Assembly (NCBI GenBank): GCA_965226915.1
Contig: CBDDEJ010000008.1
Span: 682,001-746,000 of the forward strand
Direction: 5' to 3'
Length of the DNA: 64,000 nucleotides
Source of the DNA: Io17-Chloro-G2 sp965226915
Lineage (GTDB): Bacteria; Chloroflexota; Dehalococcoidia; Lucifugimonadales; UBA3495
Both the position numbers and the translations under genes were made by a program. Below, piece after piece: positions 18,774 to 26,916 of this stretch (its first letter is position 1; every line of letters starts with the position of its first letter). Under the pieces are notes generated by a model, which saw only the letters and a program-made list of their open reading frames with translations, was not told where the DNA came from and did no database searches.

Positions 18774-20526
18774 CCCACATTTCCCATATGGCTAAAAAGC
18801 TTTCTCAGTAATTCGTCGATGGTCTTTCAACCATTGGCTAATTATGGGCCCTTTTTGCGTGCTCCCGGCTATAATAACTCCATGATATGTCACTTTGCAG
18901 TAAGATGCCGTAGGCATCATGGAGGCACCTGATGGGTGACGGCGAAAATGCCCCTCTCCGGCTCCAATTCAACCCCAAAGTCCGCCTGGAATTTCACGGC
19001 TCAACCATCACCTCCGACGCTGGCCTTCTTGCCTTTCGAGAGTTTGATGATGCCTTGGGCCTTACCGAAATCGCTGAGGACTACCTCCAGGAAAGCCGTA
19101 CCGGACGCAATATCCTTCACCACCTGGTTCCGCTGCTAAGACAGTCGATCTACAGCCGCTTGGCCGGCTACGACGACACCAATGACGCAGTGCGCCTTTC
19201 CCAAGACCCAGCCATGCGAGTGATCGTGGGATGGCAAGGCTCGGAGCGGAAAGGAGCCAGCACCAGTGAGATGGGCCGGTTCGAGACGGAGTTCCTGACC
19301 CAAGAGGACAACCTGAAGGGGCTGGCACGAATAAATACCCAGTGGGTGGAACGAGCTATGGCCCATACCCTACACCGGCGAGTAATCCTGGATATGGACA
19401 GTTCCGAGAGTCCAGTGCACGGCCAGCAGGAGGGAGCAGCCTATAACGGCCACTTTGAATGCGTCTGCTATCACCCTCTCTTTCTGTTCAACCAGTTCGG
19501 GGATTGTGAAGCAGCTAAGCTACGGTCAGGCAACGTCCCCAGTGCCGATGATTGGCAAGAAGTCCTTGATCCGGCGGTGGAGCGTTATTTGACAGCAGCG
19601 GTCAGGCTGCTGTTTCGTGCTGACGCCGCCTTCGCCAAGCCGGAGATATACGATTATCTGGAAGCAAGAAACATCGGCTACGCCATCAGGCTGCGGTCCA
19701 ACCAGGTGCTGCAGCGGGAGATAGCGCCCCGGCTAATACGGCCTACGGAGTGGCTTTCCCCGAAGCCCATCGTCTCCTATCATGACTTCGTCTACCAGGC
19801 CCAGAGCTGGAACGTTGCTCGGAGAGTGGTCTCTAAGGTGGAGTGGCGCCAGGGAGAACTGTTTCCCAGAGTGGGCTTCATCGTCACCAATCTGAGCTAT
19901 CCAAACATCGGGATAGTCCGCTTTTACAATGGCCGAGGCACGGCGGAGCAATGGATAAAAGAAGGCAAGTACGCCCTGAACTGGACCAGGTTGTCCTGCC
20001 ACAAGTTCGTGGCCAATCAGGTCAGGCTGGAGTTGTTCGTACTGGCTTACAACTTGGGCAACTCCATGAGAAGGCTAGCCTTACCGGAGGCAATGAAGCA
20101 CTGGTCGTTGACCAGTCTGCAGACCAGGATGATCAAGACTGGAGGACGGTTGGTGCGCCATGCCGGAAGGCTGGTGTTTCAGCTTGCTGAGGTGCTGGTG
20201 AGCCGGGAAATGCTAGGCGGGATACTGGAACGAATTGGTCGGCTTAGGCTGGCTCCTGGCTAGTCCACTTTAGGAGCGTCGGGATTGGTTACGGTTACGG
20301 GGTCGCACAGGGCAAAAGAGCTTCCCAAGGGCGAGACTTGGGCGTAGACCAGCGGTTTGGGGCTTTTACGCTTGGCAGTACAGTGGTTGCCCAATGAAAG
20401 CGGGGACTTTGAGTGAATCAGGCCGCATCAGACCGCATTTGACGCCCTTGGAATGCGGGATTATATTTGGCGGTATCCCCGCGGGAGCTATATCCAGGAA
20501 AGGTGGTTTGATCTGGGGAATCCCGG
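18774..20526 (+). mobile_element. IS1380-family insertion sequence, copy 1 (1753 bp)
   Basis: The left end starts CCCACATTTCCCATAT and the right end reads, on the other strand, CCGGGATTCCCCAGAT; 12 of 16 bases match as imperfect terminal repeats. It is flanked by TTAAA at 18769-18773 and 20527-20531. A second copy of identical length lies at 44844-46596 and differs at about six positions. It carries one transposase gene. A sharp -10-like TATAAT lies at about 18872, ahead of the transposase. The 263 bp after the transposase stop holds no gene. Confidence 0.93.
18932..20263 (+). CDS. IS1380-family transposase
   Basis: 443 aa, within the family range. The DDE residues are visible in context: LDMDSSESPVHGQQEG, FRADAAFAKPEI and YNGRGTAEQWIKEGK. 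The phrase AAYNGHFECVCYHPLFLFNQFGD (about 165-187) is a strong IS1380 signature. The start is an ATG with GGAGG upstream (18919-18923). The protein should cut and paste the element by binding its ends. The frame is intact, and the near-identical second copy suggests recent activity. Confidence 0.93.
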   Translation: MGDGENAPLRLQFNPKVRLEFHGSTITSDAGLLAFREFDDALGLTEIAEDYLQESRTGRNILHHLVPLLRQSIYSRLAGYDDTNDAVRLSQDPAMRVIVGWQGSERKGASTSEMGRFETEFLTQEDNLKGLARINTQWVERAMAHTLHRRVILDMDSSESPVHGQQEGAAYNGHFECVCYHPLFLFNQFGDCEAAKLRSGNVPSADDWQEVLDPAVERYLTAAVRLLFRADAAFAKPEIYDYLEARNIGYAIRLRSNQVLQREIAPRLIRPTEWLSPKPIVSYHDFVYQAQSWNVARRVVSKVEWRQGELFPRVGFIVTNLSYPNIGIVRFYNGRGTAEQWIKEGKYALNWTRLSCHKFVANQVRLELFVLAYNLGNSMRRLALPEAMKHWSLTSLQTRMIKTGGRLVRHAGRLVFQLAEVLVSREMLGGILERIGRLRLAPG

Positions 20527-20846
20527 TTAAATGTACTCCGAAGGAGCATTCAGGGTAATGCCTCGCTCGTTGACCGGCATCCTCTATCCAAGGCGAATTG
20601 GCCAGAAGCGTGGCAGAAGTGACTTTCCGATTTTCGATCAGTTCAAATGTTGAGTTGTTTACCTTCTCGCTCAAACCGAGGTCATCGGCGTTTATAATGA
20701 TTTTGATGGTCATCGAGAAATTACCCAAAGCCCGAGTTCTAGGTGAGAGAAACAGACCTGGCCGTCACATCCGACTGTGCGTATCATTGCTAGCCAAGGA
20801 CTTCGCTCTCAGTTTCGCTCATGGTAGCTAAGAATGAATTCGGTTT

Positions 20847-20895
20847 CGTATCTGGTAGATACGATTTTATGTGGTATAAGTAGGTGTTATACCAC
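20847..20895. promoter_or_regulatory. Two adjacent palindromes upstream of the deacetylase/glycosyltransferase operon
   Basis: Positions 20847-20863 form CGTATCT-GGT-AGATACG, and 20871-20895 form GTGGTATAA-N7-TTATACCAC. Both lie 120-170 bp upstream of the operon start at 20728. The second contains TGGTATAA on both strands, resembling extended -10 boxes facing opposite ways. They could be a repressor operator overlapping a promoter. The TTATACCAC word recurs twice upstream of the Aap operon (56923-56946). Confidence 0.4.
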
Positions 20896-20921
20896 GAGTG
20901 CTACGGAATGTTGGCACAAGG

Positions 20922-20956
20922 AAAGGCCCCACTGTGGGGCAGACAGTAGGGCCTTT
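20922..20956. terminator. Hairpin, possible bidirectional transcript end
   Basis: The arms AAAGGCCC (20922-20929) and GGGCCTTT (20949-20956) are perfect complements, with a smaller CCCC/GGGG stem inside the loop. No long T run follows on either side, so this is only a candidate terminator. It separates the portal-like pseudogene, which ends at 21118, from the polysaccharide operon start. Confidence 0.4.
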
Positions 20957-21117
20957 CAGGAGTATGCGCCCGGCCTGGAAAAAAAACCTAACGTCAGGTC
21001 TATTCTAACAGGTCGCTAGCCCGGCCTCTAGTGCTTTTGAACGTCGGCGGGTTGACCTTCCACCGTCCTGCTACCGTCCGTTCCTCAGCCGTTGGCGGCC
21101 TGGGCGGCCCTTGCATA

Positions 21118-22281
21118 TCACGCCCGCATATCAGGCAGAATCCGGTATCGTTCTGAACCCGGTTCCTGCACCTCCAGCAGGCCATACCTATTCCGTTGCC
21201 AGCAGCCCCGACAATCCCGCCGCGCGGTCCAGTGCCATGCCGCGCTCGAAACCATGCTGGAAAAGGCCCGCGCCCTGCCCGCAATATCGGCCGCTTGCAG
21301 TTCCGCAAAGTCTAGGGTTATGTTGGTGTCCAGTTTGGCGCTCAGTTCGGAAGCTACCGTCCGGGCTAACGAAGGGACGGTGGAAAAGAGAAACTCCCGG
21401 TACGCCTCGCGCATGGCAACACCTGGCGCAACTGAAAACAGGCTGGGGTTGACGCCGCATGCCCCGAAAACATCCTCCCGGCTTATCTTGAAAAGCTCCA
21501 CCAATGCCGCCGTGGGTTCCGGCGCCAGCCGCTCCGGTTTGAGCATGAATTGACCGCCGCCAGGACTTCCGCCCCAATCGCCAACTTCCAGCAGCGCCGT
21601 ATGGTCAAGGTCTGCAGCCAGGCCATTAACGACGCCTGTGATCGAGTCGTCGCTATCGAGCCGAATCGAGTCCGCGTTCCACCAGATGCCGTCGAAGTCA
21701 TCATCGCCGGTGCCCACGGTGTAGGAGAACACCAATTCCTTAGTGCCACTACCGCTCTCATAAGACATGAACTCTGACCCGTCTGGCACCGTCACGTTGA
21801 ACTCCAGCTGGGGGTCGCCCACCACCGTCACCGGCAGCGAGAATCCCAACGTAAACTGGATCTTTTCGCCCGGCCCGTACCAGGGCGGTGCTATCGGACT
21901 GGACGAAACTCGTCGCGAGACTATCTCCGAGACTGCGTTGACACGATGCTCTGGGTCGTTGATGACGCGGTTATTAGACAGGTCCGCGTCCGCGTATCCA
22001 CGAAGTGCGAAGCGATTGAACGACATACCGTCGTCGTCGCGGTCATCGGCAACCACCGTGTAACGGAACACCCACGACGTTCCGGTGCTCGCGGACGCCA
22101 CATAGGTCATCTCGCGCTGGTTGTCGCCTATTTGCAACAACAGTACAGGCGGCGGGCCATCAAAGGTGACCGCCTGGTTGAGCATCACTGTGGCCTCAAT
22201 AACCTCGCCGGTTACGTACATTGGTTCCTGCGCCGGAGTCGACGTGAACTCCACGTCCTCTAAGAAGTTCGACGACTGCAA
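21118..22281 (-). pseudogene. Chimeric remnant: Ig-like surface repeats joined to a phage portal C-terminus
   Basis: The open frame is 387 aa. Residues 1 to about 245 are two beta-rich repeats of about 110 aa, each with a form like TGEVIEATVMLNQAVTFDG followed by FRYTV...D.DDDG, as in secreted adhesin-like proteins of Chloroflexota. From about 250 the sequence changes to a phage HK97-type portal C-terminus: ISREDVFGACGVNPSLF, AMREAYREFLFSTVPSLART and LDFAELQAADIAGRARAF. Near 21250 the portal frame shifts by one base. The neighbouring frame continues ERGMALDRAAGLSGLLATE to a stop at 21188, a natural portal ending, whereas the listed frame runs on in nonsense. It has no signal peptide or start context, so it is probably truncated at both ends. 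Neither half is likely to be functional. Confidence 0.65.
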
Positions 22282-22416
22282 CTCAGAACCTTTGATAGCG
22301 AGAGCGCAGGCGTTTTCAACTGAGGAGATAGTCGATAGTGAGCCTGGCCATGCTTTATACGAGCGATCGTTGATGGAGAAGCCCGGTAGGGAATTGCTAT
22401 CAAGGCCCTCTCCTAG

Positions 22417-22560
22417 TACTACAACGACGCGTTATGAGAAAACACGCTCAGGTCTTCTTCTTCAGCTACGGACCGTTCATCATGGGAGACTCGCACTCGT
22501 TCGTTGCCAGCTTCAAAATCCGCCCACGAGTTACCTTGTAGGATAACCCGTCGTTGTAGT
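22417..22560. mobile_element. MITE family 2 (IS701-type ends), copy A, 144 bp
   Basis: It begins TACTACAACGACG and ends with the reverse complement CGTCGTTGTAGTA, flanked by CTAG at 22413-22416 and 22561-22564. The ends match those of the adjacent IS701 copy, so this is probably a non-autonomous derivative moved by the IS701 transposase. The interior matches copy B (59441-59603) in inverted orientation but lacks one arm of the central palindrome. It carries no gene. Confidence 0.85.
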
Positions 22561-22564
22561 ACTA

Positions 22565-24017
22565 GTACTACAACGACGGGTTTAAGGTGGCGGCTCCATC
22601 CTGCTTTCGCGGCGGGTGGAGCGGCGTCTCTCGTGGGAACGGCGAGCCCGTTCGTTGCGTAGCTGCGTATCCTCCAGCCACAACAGCAATTGATCGGGCC
22701 CGAACTGCTCCCGGGGCAGCATCTCCCGCACCACCCGGTACACCTGTGGCCTCGTGATCCGGGGCATCTTTTTCCCCCCAATCCTGCTGCAGGCTCAGCA
22801 GGAACGCTCCACCCAGCAGGCACATGGCTATGTGGTGATGCCACCCTGCCCAGCTGCGGGTCTCGTATTCGTCCAGCCCCACGTCACCCTTCTCAGTCTC
22901 GAACTCCGTTTCAATGCGCCACCTGGACCCACCCACGTAGGCCAGAGTCTCCAAGGTTGTGCCCTCGGGAGCGTTGGACAGGTAGTAGCGGGGCTCGCTG
23001 CCGTCCAGGTTCCGGCGCCAGACGGCCCACAGTTCCTCGCCGGGCTTGCGCCTCCTGGTGGCCCGCACCCGCTGGGCACTGAACCGGTAGGTGCGCGGCC
23101 CCTGGCTTCCCTGGGCCACCGTTATCTCCCGCCAAGCCTCATCCGGCAGTTCATCACCGCGCTGCTCCATGGTCCGCCGCTGCCCAGGCCGCAGCTTGGG
23201 TTTGCGGGGGCGGCCGAACCCCGGATATTCCGGACTGGTCCAAGCCGGGTCCAAGGGCCAGACCGTAGTGCCGCCCGGAACGTCCAGCACGTAGCGCATC
23301 CCCAGGGCCGCCAGTCCCTCCCGGAAGGTCGGCGACATCCCGAAGGCGTCGTCTCCGGCAACCCACTCGGCCCTGAGGTAGCCCAACTCCAGGACCCGCT
23401 CCAGCATCTCCAGGGCCAACTCCGTCTTTGACCGGTAGTTCCGCCGGTCCTCCGGCACACCCGCCGCAGCACACCGGTCCTGGTCGGAGGTCCAACTCTT
23501 GGGCAGATACAGCCGCTTGTCCACCAACGCCCGGCCCAGCGGGCTGACGTAGGCCAGGAACATCCCACCCTGGCAGTTGGCCACCTTGCCCAGCCTGCCG
23601 CAGTACTGCCGGGCCACTCCCGCCGATTTCCTGCCCTGCTTGGGGAAGTCGCTGCCATCGAACACCCACACCGCCTCCAGGTGTCCCAGCCTGGGGGCCA
23701 AGTATTCCTGCAACCGCCCTATGACTGTCTCATCGGACCACCGGGCCTCGGTGAGAAAGCGCTGCATCGCCCGGGCCGAGATGCCCACCGATTCCGAGAG
23801 ATTCTCGGCGTTGCGCCGCTCCTGGTCCTGCACCAGCAGCGCCTGAAGGTAATTCCCGCTGTGATCCCGCCACTGCTTGCGGCCGAAGGAGGCCGCAAAG
23901 AAGGCGTGGAATTCCTGAAGGCTGTCGTAGACCCGCTCGAAGCTCGCCGCATCCATCACCCAAACCACCCAACATCATCTGTCCAGCCATCCTACCAGAC
24001 AACTCGTCGTTGTAGTA
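22565..24017 (-). mobile_element. IS701-family insertion sequence, 1453 bp
   Basis: The terminal repeats TACTACAACGACG(G/A)GTT lie at both ends. The element sits between CTAG at 22561-22564 (shared with MITE copy A) and CTAG at 24018-24021 (shared with an IS1182-like end). IS701-type elements duplicate a 4-bp target, often CTAG. It carries one transposase gene on the minus strand. Confidence 0.9.
22568..23968 (-). CDS. IS701-family transposase, C-terminus frameshifted
   Basis: 466 aa as read. DDE-type features are VWVFDGSDFPKQGRKSAGVARQYCG (Asp, about 92-116), VAGDDAFG (Asp) and SRWRIETEFETEKGDVGLDEYE (Glu). The N-terminal helical region YLQALLVQDQERRNAENLSE is typical of the family. After SLQQDWG the frame passes a G6A5 run at about 22768-22778. 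The listed frame then reads non-family sequence, whereas one frame over the expected ending MPRITRPQVYRVVREMLPREQ runs to a stop at 22582. A single base change, sequencing error or slippage at that run would explain it. The catalytic part is intact. Confidence 0.85.
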   Translation of the reverse strand: MVWVMDAASFERVYDSLQEFHAFFAASFGRKQWRDHSGNYLQALLVQDQERRNAENLSESVGISARAMQRFLTEARWSDETVIGRLQEYLAPRLGHLEAVWVFDGSDFPKQGRKSAGVARQYCGRLGKVANCQGGMFLAYVSPLGRALVDKRLYLPKSWTSDQDRCAAAGVPEDRRNYRSKTELALEMLERVLELGYLRAEWVAGDDAFGMSPTFREGLAALGMRYVLDVPGGTTVWPLDPAWTSPEYPGFGRPRKPKLRPGQRRTMEQRGDELPDEAWREITVAQGSQGPRTYRFSAQRVRATRRRKPGEELWAVWRRNLDGSEPRYYLSNAPEGTTLETLAYVGGSRWRIETEFETEKGDVGLDEYETRSWAGWHHHIAMCLLGGAFLLSLQQDWGEKDAPDHEATGVPGGAGDAAPGAVRARSIAVVAGGYAATQRTGSPFPRETPLHPPRKQDGAATLNPSL

Positions 24018-24021
24018 CTAG

Positions 24022-24344
24022 AAGTCTGGCCGAAAAGTGCACTGACCTCGACTGTTCCGATATAATTGTCAGGATAATTTAATGGGTGGGGGAGATTGAG
24101 GATGCTGGGAAAGCGCTCGAAACAGCTAGGACTCCTGGAATCGGACCATCTCTACCTGGACTATGTGGGCCAGGACTCTTTCTACGGCTTCCTGGCCTCC
24201 CTGCGGGGTCAGCTATTTCGAGACGAAGACTTCGCCGAACTGTATTGCCCGGACAATGGCCGGGATAGCGTGCCGCCCAGTCTGGTGGCCACCGCGCTGT
24301 TGTTGCAAGCCTATACCAGCCGCAAGGGGGTTCCACTTGCTTGA
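24022..24344 (+). mobile_element. IS1182-like element, left end only
   Basis: It starts right after CTAG (24018-24021) with AAGTCTGGCCGAAAAGTGC, whose first 12 bases match the terminal repeat of MITE family 1. It carries the 5' part of a transposase gene and is cut off at about 24336, where unrelated sequence begins. This may be the remains of the parent element of MITE family 1. Confidence 0.6.
24096..24344 (+). pseudogene. IS1182-family transposase, N-terminal fragment
   Basis: 82 aa, of which about the first 78 match the family N-terminus: DYVGQDSFYGFLASLRGQLF, YCPDNGRDSVPPSLVATALLLQAY. A full protein would be 400-550 aa. The Met at 24102 (MLGKRSKQLG) is an alternative start. The frame stops at 24344 just after leaving the IS sequence, so the fragment cannot be catalytic. 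Confidence 0.75.
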
Positions 24345-24713
24345 TGGTCCTGATATATGGGCTATTCTGCGGACATTGGAAGGCGTTGATGACAAGTTGC
24401 TGGAAGATCCGGCATTTGCACGACTGCCTGACGAACTGGAAGATGGCGAGATACCTGAAAGCGTAGCATGGAATCGCGATGCGGATGTCTATGTTGCTAC
24501 GGATCGTAGGATCATCCACCTCCGAAGGGCTGTTTGGTCGAAATCAATCAAGTCGGTGGCCTCTTACCTCTACAGCGATTTACGCTCATTCCGTGCGGAT
24601 ACAGGGTTCGCGTCACTGGGCTGCAATATGGTGCTGGTAAAAGGTGGTGTGAAAACGCTGCCTATGAAGCCTCAAACCCGCCAGCGATTCGCTACGGTTG
24701 TCCGTTCCCACAT
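24337..24713 (+). pseudogene. Bacterial PH (YokE-like) domain fragment
   Basis: About 125 residues in one frame: DDKLLEDPAFARLPDELEDGE, then DVYVATDRRIIHLRRAVWSK, VASYLYSDLRSFRADTGF and LVKGGVKTLPMKPQTRQRF. The ATDRRIIH...Y.DL..FRADTG pattern is that of short bacterial pleckstrin-homology proteins, whose roles are mostly unknown. There is no credible start codon of its own, since the sequence begins at the broken IS1182 end, so it is probably a 5'-truncated gene. Beyond about 24713 the reading becomes unclear, and 24714-24940 shows no convincing gene. Confidence 0.5.
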
Positions 24714-25030
24714 GCCGACACACGCAGTGCCTGGAGCACCTGGCCTCCGGCGGGCTGCTGGGACTGCTGCCGGCCAGCATCGGGCTCCTGGCGGTCGACA
24801 TCGACGAGGCGTCCAAGGACGGCCTGGCCAACAAGTATCCGAAACCGACCCTCGTCCAGCCGCATCGTCACAACCACCGAAAACTCCGTCGCCATCAACA
24901 CAGTCAAACCCTGGAAAGGGTGCTTGGATTGGCTGTGGTGAGGTGGTACCCAAAAACTATACAGGTGGCTAAGAGAGAGTCCAGCTCCTAAAATACCGGC
25001 AGCGGTTGCTGTTGGGGAGGAGAAGGACAT

Positions 25031-25312
25031 GAGGCAGACGAGAAGAAACACAGCCCAGCGTTCAAGGCCAAGGTGGCCCTGGCCGCTCTTCAAGGGGAAG
25101 AGACCATCGCCCAGTTGGCCAGCCGATTTGAGGTCCATCCCAGCCAGATTCACGCTTGGAAAAGGGCCCTGTTAGAAGGAGCTCCGGAGCTATTTGCCGA
25201 CAACCATAAATCCCAGGAAAAGGCCAAAGAAGCTCAAATTGACCAACTCTACCGGCACATCGGCCAGCTGAAGGTGGAACGCGATTTTTTGTCGGAAAGG
25301 TCCGGTCTATGA
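25031..25312 (+). CDS. IS3-family OrfA (helix-turn-helix)
   Basis: The family sequence EKKHSPAFKAKVALAALQGEETIAQLASRFEVHPSQIHAWK (about 40 residues, first half of the protein) is a typical IS3 OrfA helix-turn-helix, followed by a leucine-zipper-like helix to ERSGL. The obvious ATG at 25029, preceded by GGAGAAGG, is out of frame by one base with this sequence. Either a base has been lost near the start or initiation occurs further in (ATG equivalent at 25073). OrfA binds the IS ends and joins OrfB by frameshift or coupling; the two frames overlap by four bases (ATGA). Confidence 0.7.
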   Translation, partial: EADEKKHSPAFKAKVALAALQGEETIAQLASRFEVHPSQIHAWKRALLEGAPELFADNHKSQEKAKEAQIDQLYRHIGQLKVERDFLSERSGL

Positions 25313-26429
25313 ATCGCAGCCTGCGGCAGGCCATGATCGACCGAGGCCATAAGCAACTGTCCCTGGTCCGTCAGTGTACACTGCTGAACATCAGCCGAGC
25401 CTCAGTGTACTACCGGCCAGTCTCGACCAGAGCAGAAGACCTGGAGTTGATGGCTCGGATGGACCGTCAGTATTTGAAGACGCCCTTCTACGGTTCCAGG
25501 AGGATGAAGGCCTGGCTGCTGGCAGAGGGCTACCTAGAGGTCGCCGGAAAGCTGGCCGGAAAGCCATTGGCCGGGTTTCGCGCTACGCCAGACAGACGTA
25601 TTATAGTCTTATGTGGCATGATAGTGTCTGTAATACGGTTCAAAAACCCACTGTTACATCGACAATCGTCGCTAAGAAGACGACGACTTGGGGAGAATCG
25701 GGGTTTCCGTCCGAGTTTCTAGTGAGCCGAAGCAAGGTTCGAAGGCTGATGCGGTTGATGGGCCTGGAAGCCATCTATCGGCGTCCCAACACTAGCAAGC
25801 CAGCTCCGGGACATCGGGTCTATCCCTACCTGCTGAAGGGAGTGGATGTTAATCGGGTCGACCAGGTCTGGGCGGCGGACATTACCTACATTCCCATGGC
25901 TCAGGGCTTCCTGTACCTGGTGGCCATCATGGACTGGCACAGCCGGCATGTGCTGGCCTGGAAGCTCTCCAACACCATGGACACGGACTTCTGTGTGACG
26001 GCGTTGGAGGCAGCATTGGGCAAGGGACGGCCGGAGGTCTTTAACACGGACCAGGGGGCACAGTTCACCAGTGATGCCTTTACCCAGACGTTGGAGGAGC
26101 GGGGCATTCGGGTCAGCATGGATGGTAAAGGTAGGTACCTGGACAACATCTTTGTGGAGCGGTTGTGGCGGAGCATCAAGTATGAGGAGGTGTATCTGAA
26201 GGCATACCAGACTGTCGCAGAAGCCCGAGTTGGGATCAACGCTTACCTGGAGTTCTACAACCGGCGGAGACCTCACCAGTCTTTGGGCTATCGAACCCCA
26301 GCACAGGTGTACCAAAAGGGCCAGGCAGAAAAGAGGGTAGCAGCCCAAGAACCAGGGCTGACATCGGGCTTGGTGAAACCTAGCGTAGGGGCGGGAGACT
26401 CTCTTAATTTAGCCCTCAGGCTGTCTTAA
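25309..26429 (+). pseudogene. IS3-family OrfB transposase interrupted by a MITE
   Basis: The 5' part (25309-25537) reads MNRSLRQAMIDRGHKQLSLV to LLAEGYL. The 3' part (from 25719) reads VSRSKVRRLMRLMGLEAIYRRP, then the rve integrase core: VDQVWAADITYIPM (Asp), VFNTDQGAQFTS (Asp), DNIFVERLWRSIKYEEVY (Glu). Removing 25538-25718 and one CTAG joins them in frame as AEGYLVSRSKV. With the MITE present the frame is broken, so the copy should be unable to move unless supplied in trans. Confidence 0.88.
25538..25718 (+). mobile_element. MITE family 1, copy 1 (181 bp)
   Basis: Flanked by CTAG at 25534-25537 and 25719-25722. The left end reads AGGTCGCCGGAAAGCTGGCCGGAAA and the right end TTTCCGTCCGAGTTT; the left end has a 10-bp partial repeat of its own tip that makes it longer than the other copies. 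The body is close to identical to the copy at 49221-49391. It interrupts the IS3 orfB gene. Confidence 0.88.
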
Positions 26430-26444
26430 TCATTGGGTCCACCT

Positions 26445-26916
26445 TAGTTGAGCATATTCGAAGGTAACCCGTGCGTAACAAATTCGTTCCATAGATGAAC
26501 CGACGTACTCCTTGCATTGGTCCTTCGGACTCCTGACGCAATTCATCGTCGAAAGAGAAATCGGCAATCAATTGGACTCCTGGGACCCCAAAATCCATAG
26601 GTCCATATGTACTCAACATCAAATCAAACTGGCCCGAAATGGTTTGGCAAAACCGCTGGAGCAAACTCCCTCTGAGCGCCGCGAACCTGGTGGTATGGTG
26701 TAAGGGTGGAGGTAACGGTGCCCTAAGGATCGTAATATTTTCCGGTAACAGGTGGGTACCATAGTAGGCGTTGAGGCCAGGTAGGTCTACTGTTCCCGTG
26801 GTAACCAGCGTAATTTCATAGCTTTGTTTCAGAGCTTCAATCGCCCACAGTGCACAGGATTCTGATCCACCTTTTCCGAGAAGAGGATGGACTACGGCTA
26901 TCCTAGAACGCCTCAT
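26445..26916 (-). pseudogene. Glycosyltransferase, N-terminal fragment truncated by IS3
   Basis: The ATG at 26916 overlaps the stop of the sulfotransferase remnant (ATGA at 26913-26916), a sign of former translational coupling. The frame reads MRRSRIAVVHPLLGKGGSE, the nucleotide-sugar or acceptor loop of GT-B (GT4-type) enzymes, then about 150 residues to STKVD, where the IS3 end begins. The donor-binding C-terminal domain is missing and is not found on the other side of the IS element. It is therefore non-functional. Confidence 0.8.

Larger units (their letters stand above)
18200..20728 (-). pseudogene. YdjC/ChbG-type carbohydrate deacetylase split by an IS1380-type insertion
   Basis: The 5' part (20527-20728) encodes MTIKIIINADDLGLSEKVN with the Asp-Asp metal motif and ends at ECSFGVH. 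The 3' part (18200-18773) starts in LNVSEFSPL and continues through HIDSHYHAH (metal-binding His pair) to a normal C-terminus. Removing the element at 18774-20526 and one copy of the 5-bp duplication TTAAA joins them in frame as FGVHLNVSEFSPL. The intact protein would be about 260 aa, the usual length of these TIM-barrel deacetylases, which remove N-acetyl groups from amino sugars. The gene heads the polysaccharide operon, so the insertion probably also affects expression of the genes downstream. Confidence 0.9.
20729..21117. other. Intergenic gap upstream of the polysaccharide operon; no gene seen
   Basis: This 389-bp stretch holds no ORF with coding character. It contains two palindromes and a hairpin listed separately and is the likely promoter region for the minus-strand polysaccharide operon that starts at 20728. 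Confidence 0.5.
24941..26444 (+). mobile_element. IS3-family insertion sequence carrying a nested MITE
   Basis: Two overlapping transposase frames (orfA, orfB) lie between ends that read AGGTGGTACCCAA on the left and, reverse-complemented, AGGTGGACCCAA on the right. No clear target duplication was found, so the ends are approximate. The right end truncates a glycosyltransferase gene, and no matching remainder of that gene lies to the left. A 181-bp MITE interrupts orfB. Confidence 0.82.

Noticed and set aside
24163..24972. 269-codon plus-strand frame
   Set aside because: It begins as an out-of-frame reading of the IS1182 transposase and ends in low-information sequence; only the middle (PH-like) part is supported.
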